Both the position numbers and the translations under genes were made by a program. A DNA stretch of 64,000 bases from Theristus sp. LFF4_11 (Eukaryota > Nematoda > Chromadorea > Monhysterida > Xyalidae): contig JASANC010000153.1 in the NCBI GenBank assembly GCA_030248135.1, forward strand, positions 24,558 through 88,557, in the 5' to 3' direction. Below, in pieces: positions 11,401 through 25,152 of this stretch. A model generated the notes under the pieces. It saw nothing but the letters and a program-made list of their open reading frames with translations. It was not told where the DNA came from and made no database searches. The number at the start of each line of letters is the position of its first letter. The stretch's first letter is position 1.

Positions 11401-14400
11401 GGTTAGCTGGTGCGCGTTTGAGCACACAAATAAATGGATCGTTTCATCGTTATTATTACCGTGCAATATGTCGACAGCATGAGCTGGTCCGGTGTGCTTT
11501 CACTGTCTGATTTCCCGTTCAAACACGCCATTTTCTGAAGAACGATCAATTTTTTTACCTTTTTGCCCATTCGCTTCAACCATCCAACTGGTATGCTTTC
11601 AGCTATCTGCATTTATCTGCAACAAAATTGCTCTTTTTTCCGTTGTTGCTTTTTAAATTCTTACCATCGCATTTTTGCTCTATCCGAAAGCGGCTTGTTC
11701 ATAAACTCGTTAACTCCGTTCTTCTTGATGGAGTCCGTTATGGAACAATTTTACGAGAATGTGATTCGTGTTTTTTTTCTCAACCACGAAGTCTGGTTTA
11801 CGGACCGTATCGAGAGAGTGTTTGCTTCACTTGTGGAACATTTATGATGATGAAGTGCACGTTTCGTTTTGTAAACATGCTCGCATGACAGTAGTAAAGT
11901 GGTGAGATCTGTGCTACTTAGTCGCTACTTTGTTCGTTTGTTATTCATTGATCCACTTCCAGCTCATCGTGTTCTGTCTTTCAATGGAAGCCGCTCACGC
12001 GATTCTAGCACAACGCAGCATGCGACGTTGAGACTGCGGCATGCCACTGGTTGTATGCACTTGTTGCAATATCGGCAATTAATAATAAATCACCGCTCAT
12101 TGGTGATTTAGTGCCGTGCATCTCTGCTAATTGTTTCATAACGCTAGCAGAGCAGCAGTTTTACGTACGCCACCGATGTCGACTCACGTCCATATGATGA
12201 TGTTTTTTCTGGTTTACCATGCGCATTTTTGCTTTTTTGTACGTTTCTATTTTTGCTCTCTGATCTATCTATCTGCTATCCACCCACCGCCCAAGTGGAT
12301 GGCAGTGTGTTTGTTGGTTGGAGTGGAGCCGCCCTCTGGGGTATGTGGGTATGCTCATTATATTTTGTATTTCCATTTCATAGAATTGAAGCAAACTCTT
12401 CCGATTGCTTTGCTGCATTTCTCCATATTTTGTTCCTTCATTTGGTAATAATTTCAGAATGTGAGATGCTTGTGCGCGTTGCGGAGCCATAGTCAAGGCG
12501 CTGCTCAGGGCGGCGGCGCACATTGCATGACTGCACTGCCATGTTCCATTTGCCAAAGTGCGTATCAATAAGCATGTGAAACTGTTATGCATACGCCGTT
12601 GTGCAACAACTAAGTTATATGATGGCAGCGAAAGCTGGATGATCCCAACGAACGTTCTGACTGGAGTTACCGATGAATGAAATGTGAACGTTTTCGACGA
12701 ACGCGAAAATCGGATTTCGTCAACACAAAACTGCATCTGCCACCGATCACTGTTCATGTCTGAATCCTCATTCTCGTCGCGACGCCGCCGCTATTACACC
12801 GAAAACAGACACAGCCCGCTGTCGAGGTCTGCGCCGTCGCACGCCTCTCGGGACGCTGTAACGACCAACCAAGGTGCGTCTGTCTGAAATTTTGATGACT
12901 TTTGTTGCCACCTGCATTCCGCATCAACACACGTGTCTCACGAGAAGTTCGTGCAACTGCAGTCCTCGCCGCGGCTGCCACGGTTTACTCGACAGTTGCA
13001 GGCCATTGCGATTGCCGAAACTGATCTCAGTTGATGCTTCTGATAACTGGTACCTGCACACCCAGTGTGGGTAGAATAGACATTTCGAACAGCATGAAGA
13101 AAGCGCTTTTGGTAAAATGCAACATCACAGAAAAGTCCCCCTGTGTAGCACATTATTGATGATGCCACCGATTTTTTACTTATGAAGTTGACAAGACCGA
13201 AATGTGGAGAAATTTTTACACAGCGCCCGATTTGTGTCGGTTCTGCCGTTTCTGCGAACAGTTGCTGACTAGCGCACAGTGTAAAAATAGCAACGACAGG
13301 AAACGTGAAACAGCGCACTGTCTCTTCCTATTAGCGATAAACAGTTATGAAAAGCGTTTGCCGTTTGCTGTTTTTCATAATATGGTGGTGGCTGTTATAT
13401 AATAACATATAATTTATGTTTAGAAAATTGATACACTGCGCTGTTATATTGTTTTTTTTTACATTGTCATGGTAGCGCAGTTTGAAATCAAACCCGCCTG
13501 TGCACGTGCAAACAATGTTGGGAAAACTGTTTTGTCCGGCAGGTTTTGTTCCAGCTATACCACAGTCCCTGGTACGCCTGGGTACGATTAGGAATGTCAG
13601 GCCGTAGAAATTTCGCTCGGAAAGATAAGCGAATCGGGCCACACGAATTTCAGTAGTTCCAGATCCACATTTTCGTTGTTATCAGCATTCTCATGAAAAA
13701 GCACCACTTTCGTCGGTACAGCGGCCACAGCAATAATGACGGTCAGTGGCCGGTTGGCGCCGCGCTTTTTTCCTGTCGAACGCGATGAGCATTTTTGTTA
13801 TTTTTTACGTTTTTGCTATGACCCGTCCGATTGCTGATTCGCCCGTACGATCGTGAGTTTTGCTCGGGTTTCAGTGCGTTCGAACTCGAGCGGATCGGTG
13901 GCGACGACACGACGGTCGAAGTCGTCTTCCGTGCCGTACAGCAGCGGGCCGCCGTTGCTTGTCGTCGACACACGGCTAGCAAACACCACCACCACCACCG
14001 CCGAGCCATCGCAAGATGCCGATCAAACGGACAACGACAGCCGAAAACCGAACCGTAGTCCAATAGCTCGTGCGGTCATGGATTTCGTGCGTCAGCGAAA
14101 ACTGTCGCCGATAAAGCTGCCACCGCCGACCGTCTACAACGATGCCACCGCACAGCGTAGCCCCGTGGCAAGCGCACCCCCTCATTACCCATTGTTGTTT
14201 GTTTTGTTTTGGTACAGCAGTGAAGTGAACTTTACAGATGTCCTTCCTTGGGCTAGCCTCTTTTCCGGAGCTGACCATTGCACTGGTGTTCTTTCTTGGT
14301 CCAATTTTGACAAGGGTCCAAAGGTGTTCAGTTCCAATCAGCCCCGGATCACCGATCTCATTTCAGAGACGTTTTATGTCGTCAAAAGTTGGCAAACGGA

Positions 14401-16947
14401 AAATGCATTCTGCCTCGTCGATGACCGACTACGCGAGCATTGAGGAAGAGGAACGTTGGTAAAAAAAACGCTAGTTGATTGCTAAACTTTGCATAGAACC
14501 AAGCTTTTCCATGTTTGTGAACTATTAACTCAACAGATCTCTCCTGTCATAGTGGTTGTCGTTGGTGTCATTGCTTGCCTTTAACTACTGTTTAATAGCA
14601 GTATTGAAGTAGTGTACTTAACTGTTCCTAATTTAGCCATAAAAACTTATAACCACGTGGTAAATATATAATACATTTTCTCGGCTCTGCGTGCGCCTGT
14701 GCAAACAACTAGATTCAGAATTCAGGCCTTATTCAGCAATCTAAATAGTTTCTGATAAACCGCTCGGTGAATATCATTGGACATGGACTGTGTTTGGAAT
14801 ACTTCGTCCATATTTGTTATTAGCCCGTGCGATTTGTTTTCACAAGCATCGCATTTTTTTCTCCGTCAAACGACAAGTATGCAATGTAAACGCGGCATAA
14901 ATAACGTTTTTGCTGTTGAAATTTTTGTTAGGAATTTTAATTGAGTAATTTTTCATCAACACATCAGGAGAGGCAGTGTATGATATGATGAAATTAATAG
15001 CAGATACATTTTTTCAAATACATTTCAAGCGGCCGCCAGTGTCGTTTGTGTGATTGATTTACTTACTTCTTTGACCACCTAAAGTTTAAAATGAGTGGTG
15101 TGTCGTGTTCAGTATCGTGCGATTGTGTCAAACATTTCAGTATATGAGCGTGTATGAGTGTGCGTATGGTTGCGTCACGCACAAAGTAGTCGCACGGGCT
15201 CATGCACTTGGCGACATGCTTGCTTGCAACGCTTTCGCTCGACACAGCGAAAACAACCGTTTTTGTGGAGTTTTCGCGCAGACAGGGACTGAGTATTTCA
15301 GTGCTGGCGTGCTTTTGTCGGCTGTGTGTGCATGTGGAAAGGAGCGACGAACTTTGCTTGCAAATATTTTATTGATCTCCGCATGTGCCTCGATGTGCCA
15401 TGCGACGTCAGTGAGGCGAGCGCGCTGTCCGAGATTCTGTTTGATCAAGTGCATGCACGCAAGCAAAATGCAACATTGAACGTCGACAACAGCAATTGCA
15501 GGCTCACGGGGATTTGTGAATGTTTTCATTATTGAATTTGTTCTCATGTTCACTCTGTTTTATGACAACAACAGTGGAAACTTCAGTCAGGTGAAGTTCG
15601 AGTGTTGCTAACTGAGTTTTATCTGTTCAACGGTGCGTGCTAAGATTAAAAACACGAGCTGAAAGTCTCCGGGCAAAACATTGCCATTGCCAGCTAAAAT
15701 TATTTCAATTTCGTACATTTTTAGTTTTCATCATTTTCAACAGAAGAAACATCGCGTCGAACTTTTTCTTATCGAAATTTGTGGTGCTTTCATATTTCAG
15801 TTTTTCTCCCCCCGGACCCCGGGTGGTCGTTCGTTGGGTTCAGTTCATATCAGGTGCAATTGCAATAACGCACACACACACAAAGGTTGTGGTGTGGAAG
15901 TAAAACTTGGTTGGAATTACTAGTTTGTGTGGTTGGCTGGTGTGTGCATATTTTCCGTCCATTCCACGACGCATTCAATTGTGTTGTGCGTAAACGGGGA
16001 AACACAACCCATCGCAAATGTTTCGCGATGTTTGTGTTATGCTCGTTTATATCTTTTAACGACAACGCTGTTACTGGTACGCGTTGTTTTCTTCAGATGC
16101 ACCACGTTCTGTTGGAATCTGCGTTGTGTTCGGTTGTTTTTCTGATAATGAGTTGATTACATGTGTTATTGAATGGTTTTGCTCGTTTTGTTTCACGTCA
16201 TATGACGTGCGCGAGAGTTTTTCAGTTGTGGTGGTTTTTTGAACAGGCTCTTTTCCGCTGGTATTAAAATTGAAATGGTGCTGTGATGGTTTCAGCGACC
16301 ACCGGTTATTTTAATGCAAGGTTCTTTTTAATGACGTGCGGTCATTCAGAACAAGAATTTTTCCCCGATGACGAGGAAAAGATTACTTCTCTTCTCTGCA
16401 AAGAAATCTATGAAAGTTGGAAATTTCTGTTTTCATCAAAGAATGTGACGTTTTTCATCAGTCATAAGGTGGCGCAGAAGTACTCACCAGGACTTCTGCA
16501 TCATCCTGTAGTTGTACGCCAGAGAATCAATCAAAATCACCTGTCTGATGTGAATTGGATTTCTCATTGAATCCCGTTTATTAGAATTCACACTTTGCAA
16601 ACTTACAAAAAACACAAGCAACCAATCACACAGGTGGCATTTCAGCTTGCGAAAGCAGCGCAGCGCCGGAGGATCCCGTCTCGGCTCGCACCCACCAAGA
16701 GCACACACGCGCCTTGGCCGCCTATAACGCCATCTACAACCGCAGCAACAGCACTCGTCTGACGCCGTTGGTCGTGATGACACAGCAGCGATCGCTCGAC
16801 ACGGCCGTACTGACGGTCACCGACGAAATGATGACGTCATCCGCGTCCGCGGGCGCGTCGCCACTTGGCGTCACCGTGGCTGGCGCATCTACGAGCGCCA
16901 ACAACAACATGTCGCCACGCAGTTTGGTGATTCGAAGTCGACAAGCG
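8448..16947 (+). CDS. Candidate alternative N-terminal exons of the AMPK gamma gene (disordered, Ser/Thr/Arg-rich)
   Basis: Candidate exons: 8448-8551 (ATG at 8448; the ATG at 8444 meets a stop at once), 8931-9144, 9271-9379, an alternative start exon 12756-12873 (begins MSESSFSSRRRR), 13875-14156 and 16646-16947. Each shows high GC against AT-rich flanks, an acceptor, a donor and an open frame. Phases agree throughout: both 9379 and 12873 end in phase 1 and fit 13875, and 16947 ends in phase 0 and fits an acceptor at 21609 inside the first certain AMPK gamma exon. The protein is Ser/Thr/Pro/Arg-rich with no recognised domain. Long disordered N-termini from alternative promoters are known for animal AMPK gamma genes such as human PRKAG2 and fly SNF4A-gamma. 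The alternative is a separate disordered protein gene. Confidence 0.5.
9545..9638 (+). other. GC-rich intronic hairpin
   Basis: GTGCGACGGT (9545-9554) pairs perfectly with ACCGTCGCAC (9629-9638). Inside, CCGCGG (9591-9596) can pair with CCGCGCGG (9616-9623), and ACCAC (9599-9603) pairs with GTGGT (9608-9612) around the loop AGGC. The block is a GC island in AT-rich intron. It could be a structured RNA or an old repeat; it is not a recognisable tRNA. Confidence 0.35.
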
Positions 16948-17824
16948 GTTGGTGAATGGTCGATTGGGGGTTGTTATTTGGGGTCGTTGTTTTGTTAGGA
17001 TACTAATGTGACTACCATGACGGTGACCGTCGATGTTGCTGCTGTTGTTGTTGTTGTTGTTTATTGCCGAAAGCGACTCGTGGCATCCGTCATCCGGTGG
17101 TGTCAGATTCGGGGAAGGGCATTAAATGGAACTGCTGCTATCTCACAAAATTCAACAAAGTATGCGGCTATGTTTTTGCAACAGCCCATATTTGCGGTTT
17201 GGAAAACAGCTCCAGCGTTCTTGGTGAGCCTCATCTAATGGCAGAGATCCGAGCGTTCAACTGTGCGCTAAACCAGTCATTCGTTTGTGGACTTGCGCAA
17301 GTGTCAGCGACACATCTGGTCTGGCCGTCTCGGTTCGTCGGCTTTAACGGCTGACTTTCACCGAACGTGCAATATTTTACGGTGCTGCTTGCAACAATGC
17401 AATAGACTTGGACGGTCTGTGGCTGAAGGTCGTAAACTGGTTGTGCAGTTGATTGAGCACGTCTCGGTATGAAATAAAATAGGTTTTGCAAGCGTTGGCA
17501 TGGAGCTGAATGGCATACAGGATGGAATTGAAATGGAACACACAGAGTTAATCACGCGAACGATGACTATTGATTTTTTTTATTTTCACTGAACAGAATT
17601 TAATCAAAAACACGCCGACTTGTGGGCACGGTTATTCCAGGCTGGGCTTTCTTATGAACGACAAAATACACGTTGATCATAGGAATTGAAAAATGAACCA
17701 ACAACCAGTTGATAAATTTATTCGATTCGTCATCTTAGCAACGAATTTAGCATGACAATGCACGTAAACCGGTTTTCGTTCACGCTTGATCATAGAACCC
17801 TGCTTGCTGTCAGCGTTAGTCATG

Positions 17825-17970
17825 TACAGTCGAACTATAAAAGGCATTTCAGCTGATTGGTTGGTGATCACGTGATGCATGCTTTCTGTGTAGGACAGAC
17901 TCTAACTTCAAAGCAATGCCTGCCTAGCCTATACAGAAAGCAAAACCAACCAATCAGCTGATTGCCTGTA
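17825..17970. mobile_element. TA-flanked palindromic MITE (Tc1/mariner-like)
   Basis: Starts TA-CAGTCGAACT and ends ...CTG-TA. The arms share CAGCTGATTGGTTGGT and GCTTTCTGT.TAGG in inverted orientation; the right arm lacks about 14 bp present in the left (GATCACGTGATGCA). About 146 bp in all, in an intron or intergenic DNA. A second, interrupted copy lies at 55252-56230. Confidence 0.65.
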
Positions 17971-20900
17971 TGTTTCTAAAAAAACCAAAAAGATGCTGGA
18001 TTTTGAACAACATCACTTGCCGTTTACTAAATTGTATACGGGCGCCTTGTGTGTTAAAACACTTTTATTTATCTCACAGACAAACTGCAATTTGTGGCGG
18101 TTTGTAGCCAATTATCAGTTTGTGCGGTGCTGTTATCAGTCTTATGTGCGTGTTTCGCTGGCGATAAGTGCAACAAACCCACAATTATCATCTTTTGTTT
18201 GAGCACGCAGCTTATGACTACCTTACATTCAACACTTTATATCGGCAACCAGATGAGATTTGTCCATGTGTTTCTTTGTATTTCTGCAACAGCGTCTCAT
18301 TCATTGAAATGCACACGCGATGGAAAAAGTCGACCATGGCACTGGACATACAGAGTGGCGTCTAAACAGTATTTATGAATTTGTCGTAACGCTTTGGCAA
18401 CAAAGTCAACATCACTACTTCTGCGCCACCCTGTAGGCTAGGTTATGACAGAAAAAACAACTAAATCTTTTGCGTGAAGATAAAATTGCATTTTTTTATC
18501 TTGATAGTATCGTGATATCTTGTCAGTATTGTATCCTACATCAGACAGCACTCGCCATATTTGTTTACTTCCATGCGTTGCTTTTGCCACACATAAAAAA
18601 GTGATAACATCGAAATTTATAAATCATGAATAAACGCATCCAGTCAGCCTTTCAACAGTGCGTGCACCACACGGACTAATACGTAAACCCACCACGTTGG
18701 AACGACATTTCAGATTAGTTCGATTATTCGACATTTTTATCACGATTTTTGAGTCATTTCTTTGACAAGTGCTCTTGCTTCTGACCAGCGGTTTGGTTTT
18801 CTAACTGCGAGCGAGTCGCGTAAATCAAGAGTTTTCAGAACCTATAGACCGCGCTTTGCAGGATCTTCTCTTGAAAAATCTCCAAAAGCTCCACGTAAAG
18901 TTTTACGGCGAAAATGCATGTGCATTTTTAGCATTTTAAAATTTAATAACTAATTCCCGAGTTCTTGACAAACGTTCATTTGCGAGTTATTAAAATTTTT
19001 AAATACTGTTTAATTGACATCACGAAGCCGCATAAAACAATGCTTGATCAAAGGTGTCATTCATGAATGTGATTGTTGTAAACAAGGAACATAAACATTT
19101 ATGTTGTTCCTACTTCGTTGAGACGTAAACCGATCTCAAAAATGTATTAATTTTTTACGGCTTTGAAATAATCGTGCATAAAACGGCACATTAAGCGACG
19201 TTGATAGTTTCGTGGTGCCGCTGATTGACTTCGTTCCGTACTTCAGTCATGACAGTGTATATGTTCTATTTCGTTTGCTTGTGCGCTGTCGGTTCTATTG
19301 ATGATATTTCTGTGGTCTCGCTTGTAAGCGTTCATTATTATGCAATCGTATTGTACGATCGATGTCGAGCATACTAACGCTAGCATCAGCGCAATGCTTC
19401 ATCGTTTGCGATGTGCTTGTGTTTTTTCGTCCGTTTTTTGCCGTGTTCTTTGTGGACATGCGGCTCATTTTCTGCAACGAAGATTACCAGGCACCACACC
19501 ACCGCGTGGCTTCAACTTTTTGTCACTACGCTGGCTCGGCTCCCGGCTGCAGTTGCATCAGCCCGGTTATTACTGGTTACACACACTTGGCATATGCAAT
19601 CGATAACTTTTTTCTGAGCAGCAGTAGCAACAACAACAACAACAACAACAACAACTTTCACCATTGCTCTCATTCTGCGCGTATTCTGTGCATTGCTAGT
19701 GTTGCTCAGGCTCTATTCAGAGCTGTTGTTTAAAGCTTACATGTATTTTTGTGCCATGCACGGGCCGCAAGCTGCTTCAGTGTTGCTATCAATTCGCTAT
19801 CTCTGCTTATCGACTGTGTGTGTGCTGTTGAAGCTGTACGTTGTATGGTACACATGACACATTAGCGAACGCACACACACAACTTGCTTACTTACGCTTG
19901 TGTGCTCTGCACTTATAAGCTGCTCAGCTGCTCAAGCTCTGCTCTCTCGACTCTGTGTCATCATCATCGGCTTCACTTGCCTACTTGCCACGTTTTTTTT
20001 ATTTTCCGTGATATAGTTTGTGCCATGTGCACTGTGCAAAAATAACTTTAAACCATTTTTTGTGTTTTGTGCGTTCTGCATTATCATCGCGAATGCTTTA
20101 CGCCCTCGAGCCGTTGGGTGGGTGGGATGTTTTTTATTGCTGCTTCTACTTGTTTTGCCAATCAAGAAGACGTCTTGTGTTTCGTTTAAATTGTGTTTGT
20201 AAACAGGTATCAACTTCCTGATAGTATTTCGTTAAAATAATCTGCTCCAGTGATGAAGACAATAGCGCTTTTCCGTTTTTATATTTTTGTGCCTTGACGG
20301 TAGGTTTTTGTGATGGACTTGAACAAATACATGTCAACAAGAATTAGTGGCCAACAAAAAATTTCGATTTCGAAAACTACGCCAACACTGTAGCTCTATC
20401 TGACATTTTATTTGATGGAACGACACTGACCGATCAGGTCTTCCGTCCTTGCTCTCAATGCTGACATAAACGGAAATCCACATTTGAAAATAATCGTGAA
20501 AGAAAATACCATTATCATATGAACATAGAACGCCGTGTTGGTGTTATTTTCTGCACATCACACATGTTATAATATCAACGAAGTGACGGTTTTTTTGTGG
20601 TCTTTTCGTCTACTCAAGTGCTTTGCCAACTGATCACAATATGTTTCACAATTCAAGCAACTCTCACTGATAAAAAGTTTCGGGTTGTTTCGATAAAAAG
20701 CTTATTTGACGTGTTACAGATAGAATCAACAAACGCTGCTTATTTTGTTTACCAATTTACCGTTTCATTTGTTCGAGGAAAATTGTTCAATGTGCACACA
20801 AATGCTACGAACTGTATTAGCCCGCCCAACTTTTTTTGTCCATTCGACATATTGGCCGCTGGTGTGCGTTGGTCATAAATCATAGACTCTCTGCAACATC

Positions 20901-21599
20901 CGCAACATGTATCACAAGCGCCGAGTGGTGGCCTAATGTTATGAACTTCGCCATACTCAGTGTTCTGCTTCTGCACTATGTGTACAACAGCGAATTAATT
21001 TCCAGCTAAATTTATTGCACATCGTTGCTGCAATTAACTACCGATTCCAAAGTGATAAACGTGTGCCATGCTAACGAGCTTTCATGATAACCACGTGGTC
21101 TTTTTATTGCACACTTTGGGCGTTGTGCCAAAATCCAAAATACAGTGTGCGTCGAATGTTTTTATGGTTTGTAATCAACCGCTGTGCTGTCTCCCAGATG
21201 CAGGCTTTCTCAGGGAGGTCTTGCTCGTTCAGTTATTGTTTATTTAAGCGTATTAGGTCTTATTCTTTCAAGGTGTGCAGTAGATTTCGCATTAAGCATG
21301 GCAATTAAAATATGCATGTTTATGATCTTACATTTATAAGTGCTAAGCTGATGACGCTTGTTAAGTAACTTTTGTCCATAGATTATTTTCAAACAACGCA
21401 GATCAACGGCGCCATGCGATTAACAATTTTGCTTAATTATGATAATAAGTCAAGCCGAGCACAAAATAACTATGGTAGACTATGACATTGGTTAAAATTT
21501 GTTCTCAAGTCAAACGGACACCCCGATTGGAAGCGTACGCCAGATGCTGTAAATAATAATTAATCACTTCATTACCCTGTTTGTGATAATCGCCAAGCG
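17971..21599. other. Long intron or intergenic stretch before the AMPK core exons
   Basis: AT-rich with TG/CA-rich words and a (CAA)n microsatellite at 19628-19655. No convincing exon on either strand: open frames are short, lack codon bias and lack paired splice sites. It may hold the promoter for the 21600 ATG. Confidence 0.3.
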
Positions 21600-24500
21600 A
21601 TGCACAAGTTGTCGTTTCAAAAGCGCTTCTACAAGCGGCGCCAATCGGCGTCGGCGGCGACCGGCGGCTCGCACAGCGTCGGCTCGGTCGACGTGCAACT
21701 GGAGTCGCTGCCGGAGTGTCCGGTGTCTACTGGTCACCATTCCGTCAGCAAGCCGATCACCGTCGACACGACGCAACACAACGCGTCGCTGTTGACGCCG
21801 CACGGCCGGCTGCTGCACCAGCGGAGTGCGTCCGCGAGTCCGCACGCGTGCACGATGACGGACGCATGTGCGATACCGGCGAACGCTCGTCACAAACGCG
21901 ACGCGAACGCCGACCAAACGGGTTCCGCTGATTCAGCGACGTCCGGTGGAACAGCGGATCTACTTGCTCAACACGATCGCCGACGGTCGGCCGGTCAGTC
22001 GCCGCGCAACTCCGATCCGATGCTGATGAACTCGCTGCGCGCCTTGAATTGTGCCACGCTGCCGCCGGCTTTCGTGCACCTAAAACGATACAGCACACCG
22101 CCGTGCCTCGTCGCAGCGCCGTCGCACGCCTTAAGCAGCCCCAATAGCAGGCGGGCGTCGTTGCCAGTCACCGGTGGCCACGTGTCGCCACTGCCCTTGA
22201 TAAAACAGGGCGAGGTGCTCGCGTTGCAACGAAACCCTGACGGGTCGATGGAGTCGGTCGTCATGGTCAGTCACGTCGTGCACGGTCACCAGGGTGGTGG
22301 TCGTTTTCCAAACGGTCCAACGAAGCACAGTGTAACCGATTTGGTTGAAGCACAGTGACTGAATGTGATAAATGAAAACCATCTCATAGATTGGGGTTTG
22401 GGGGTTTATGTGTTAAGTTTCAAACACTGTCACCTTCGAATCTCAGGCGCAAACGGATCCGTGGGAGATCAACAGGATCATCAACGACAGCCCCGACTGC
22501 GTGTACTCAATATTCATGCGCAGCCATCGCTGCTACGACCTGATACCGACCAGCACGAAGCTCGTCGTATTTGACACACAACTGCCAGTAAGTTCATGCG
22601 AGAAAAATGCGACCGTTGTTTGGTGAACGATCATTTTTGGTACAGCATGCCAAAATAAATAAGGCAGTTCTAGTCTTCTCAGTCAAGACGAGATTAGTCC
22701 CAAACTAGTGGTTGGCTTTCTCAAAAATGTCAAGAAGTTTGGCAGCCGTGTGTGCAATGGACAAAAAATAAACAGAATAACCCGAATAACCAATAATTTT
22801 AAGAAACACATCAAATTTGACTCACAATTGGGTGTCTGGACGTCTTTTTTTATTCGCATTTTAGTGATTCACTTCCATTGCCAATTCATTCACTTGCATA
22901 CGTCAGGTTCGAAAGGCATTTTTTGCGCTCGTGTACAACGGTGTGCGTGCGGCGCCACTGTGGAACAGCGAACTGCAACGATTCGTGGGCATGTTGACGG
23001 TGACCGACTTCATTGCGATACTGCAGAAATACTATCGATCCGATCAACAAGGCGGCATCAAGGAGCTGGAAGAGCACAAAATACTCACGTGGAGAGGTGC
23101 GTCGCTGGGGTGGGATTCCTTCGTCAATCACAACTGCATTTGCTACTGTTCTTCCAATAAATAAATTTTACACTTTTATTGTTCCAATAAATAATAAATC
23201 ACAGCTGCAATTGCTGCTCTGCTGCTGACTTTCATGTTGCTTAAATCTGTTCACAATTTTTTTCAGAAGTGATGCTGGGAGCAGATCGCGCCAAAACCCG
23301 CCTGATATCAATTGATCCGACCGAAACGTTCGTTCAAGTTGTTTTAAGTTTTTTTTTCATTCATAACTTTCTTGAGCGACTCAAATCAGTGACTACCAAG
23401 CGATTTATTGCCTGTTGTTGCAGTTTGTACAAAGCGGTGCTGATGCTGTGCACGAATCGAGTGCACCGACTGCCGGTGTTGGATCGAAAGTCCGGAAACA
23501 TTGCCTACATTTTGACGCACAAGCGCATCATCAAATATCTCTATTTATATGTACGTTCGTTTGTTTTCAATTTGGACTTCCAAGCGGATACCGTTGGTCG
23601 CACATCGCACGTTGTCGGTCGTTCCACCAACCCTTACCCCGTTATACACATTCCAGATACACGATCTTCCAAAACCGTCGATGCTCGAGAAGACGCCACG
23701 CGAGCTCGGCCTCGGCACGTGGGGCGACATCGTCACGGTTGGTTGTTGGATAGTGTGTCTTGTGGTTGGTTAGCACCATTGCCGTCGTTATTATTGAGTA
23801 AGTTGTGATTTCCGGTGTCTAATCCGCGCACTGAACGATCAAACAACTCAAAATTCAATTGCCGTGCGTGTCTCATTCGATCGAGTTGTTACCCAGATCA
23901 CGCCGGAGACGCCGCTGATCAAAGTGCTCTCGCTGTTCCTCGACCGTCGTATTTCGGCGATTCCGATCGTGGACGCCGAGGGTCGCGTGATTGACATCTA
24001 CGCCAAATTCGACGTCATCCAGCTGGCTGCCGATCAGGCGTACAACGATCTGGAGGTGCCCGTCAGCGACGCGCTGAAGCATCGCTCTGAGGTGCGTTTC
24101 GTTGCGTTCGGCACATGGCGGGCGCCTGGTGCGTGTGATGCGGCGCAAAGCAAAGAAACCGATTACAGTGTTAGGGCTGGTGGCCCACGCTCGTGGCTTG
24201 GTGGTAGCGCGTTATGTTATTGTCTGTGCGTTCGGGCGATCGAGCCCCGCCGAGGGTGTATAGGCACTTAATGTGGCTAAACGCTAAAGCTAACCCAGAA
24301 AAACGAACACACCGCCGGCTAAGTTGGGTGCCCATCGTTGAGTGCGGATAAAGCTTGCGACGGCCGATGCTCGCGGTGTCCCGAGTGTGTAAAGGCGCTA
24401 CCACGCCCGGCCACGAGATGGACACTCGGTGCCAGGGTGGCTTCACTAACCGGGTCTGTTTCTGGTGCACTGCGGCTGACTCTAATGAGTTTTGGCTGCA

Positions 24501-25152
24501 CTCGATTTCGCATTCAAGAGGGGCACATCACCCGATGAGGCCACCCCTCGTTGTGCAACTTATGTCGGCGAGGTCGAAATGCAGCGAACCATCGCACAAA
24601 CGTTGTTGATTTGCAGTGGTTCGAGGGTGTTCGCTCGTGCATGGAGAGCGACCCATTGTCGACCGTGATCGAGACGCTCGTAAAGTCGGAGTTTCATCGA
24701 ATGTTGATCACGGACGCACAGAAACGAGTCGTTGGCATCGTCAGTCTCAGCGATATTCTCAGGCGCGTTTTCGTCTTAGATCTCTCTCGGTTTATGTCGG
24801 CTTTTATTAGATGACATCTCTTTTGTTCCACCTTTTTGTTTGTTTTGCTTCAATTCTGGTCGCCTTTTTGCTGCTTGAAATTGTATTCCTTTGCCCAAAA
24901 AACTAATCAAGCAAATGATCGTGGTGGGTTGTTGATTGTTGCAGGTTTCTGGTGCTCGACAATGCGCCCAGTGACGCCGTGAAACACAAACTGCGTGATA
25001 TTGTTCGTCATGGAGGTGAGCGCTTTCGAATGCTACTAAATTGCAATCGACCATCAACGCTTCTGTCATCAATATATGTACTGTATTAATTGCATTCTGT
25101 TTTAGACTTCCTTGGAGACTCCACAGAGAAGCTACCGGAAGAAACCAGCTGA
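21600..25152 (+). CDS. AMP-activated protein kinase, gamma subunit
   Basis: Regulatory, nucleotide-sensing subunit of AMPK. Exons: 21600-22265, 22447-22587, 22907-23096, 23267-23327, 23424-23550, 23657-23737, 23897-24091, 24617-24762, 24945-25015 and 25106-25152. All phases agree, giving 574 residues from the ATG at 21600. Exon 1 is a disordered Ser/His-rich extension. From about residue 223 four CBS motifs follow: [85 protein letters not shown] [14 protein letters not shown], and [10 protein letters not shown]. The HRLPV and [10 protein letters not shown] segments hold the conserved nucleotide-binding positions. The intron after 24762 begins GC (CTCAG|GCGCGT) by phase; a GT donor two bases on would break the frame. 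A SINE lies in the intron 24092-24616. The ATG at 21600 may be one of several starts. Confidence 0.95.
24191..24345 (+). mobile_element. tRNA-derived SINE, copy 1
   Basis: The tRNA-like head has GGTGGTAGCGC (A box region, 24201-24210) and GATCGAGCC (B box, 24238-24246), followed by CGCCGAGGGTGTATAGGCAC and a body shared with the copies at 41725-41860 and 43379-43562. It lies in AMPK gamma intron 7, sense. Too divergent from a cloverleaf to be a tRNA gene. Confidence 0.7.

Noticed and set aside
13743..14278. Minus-strand frames opposite the 13875-14156 exon
   Set aside because: Shadow of the GC-rich + strand exon; the + strand has acceptor, donor and phase support.
17064..17354. 96-codon + strand frame
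   Set aside because: No matching splice phase with the AMPK exons and no domain; likely chance in an intron.
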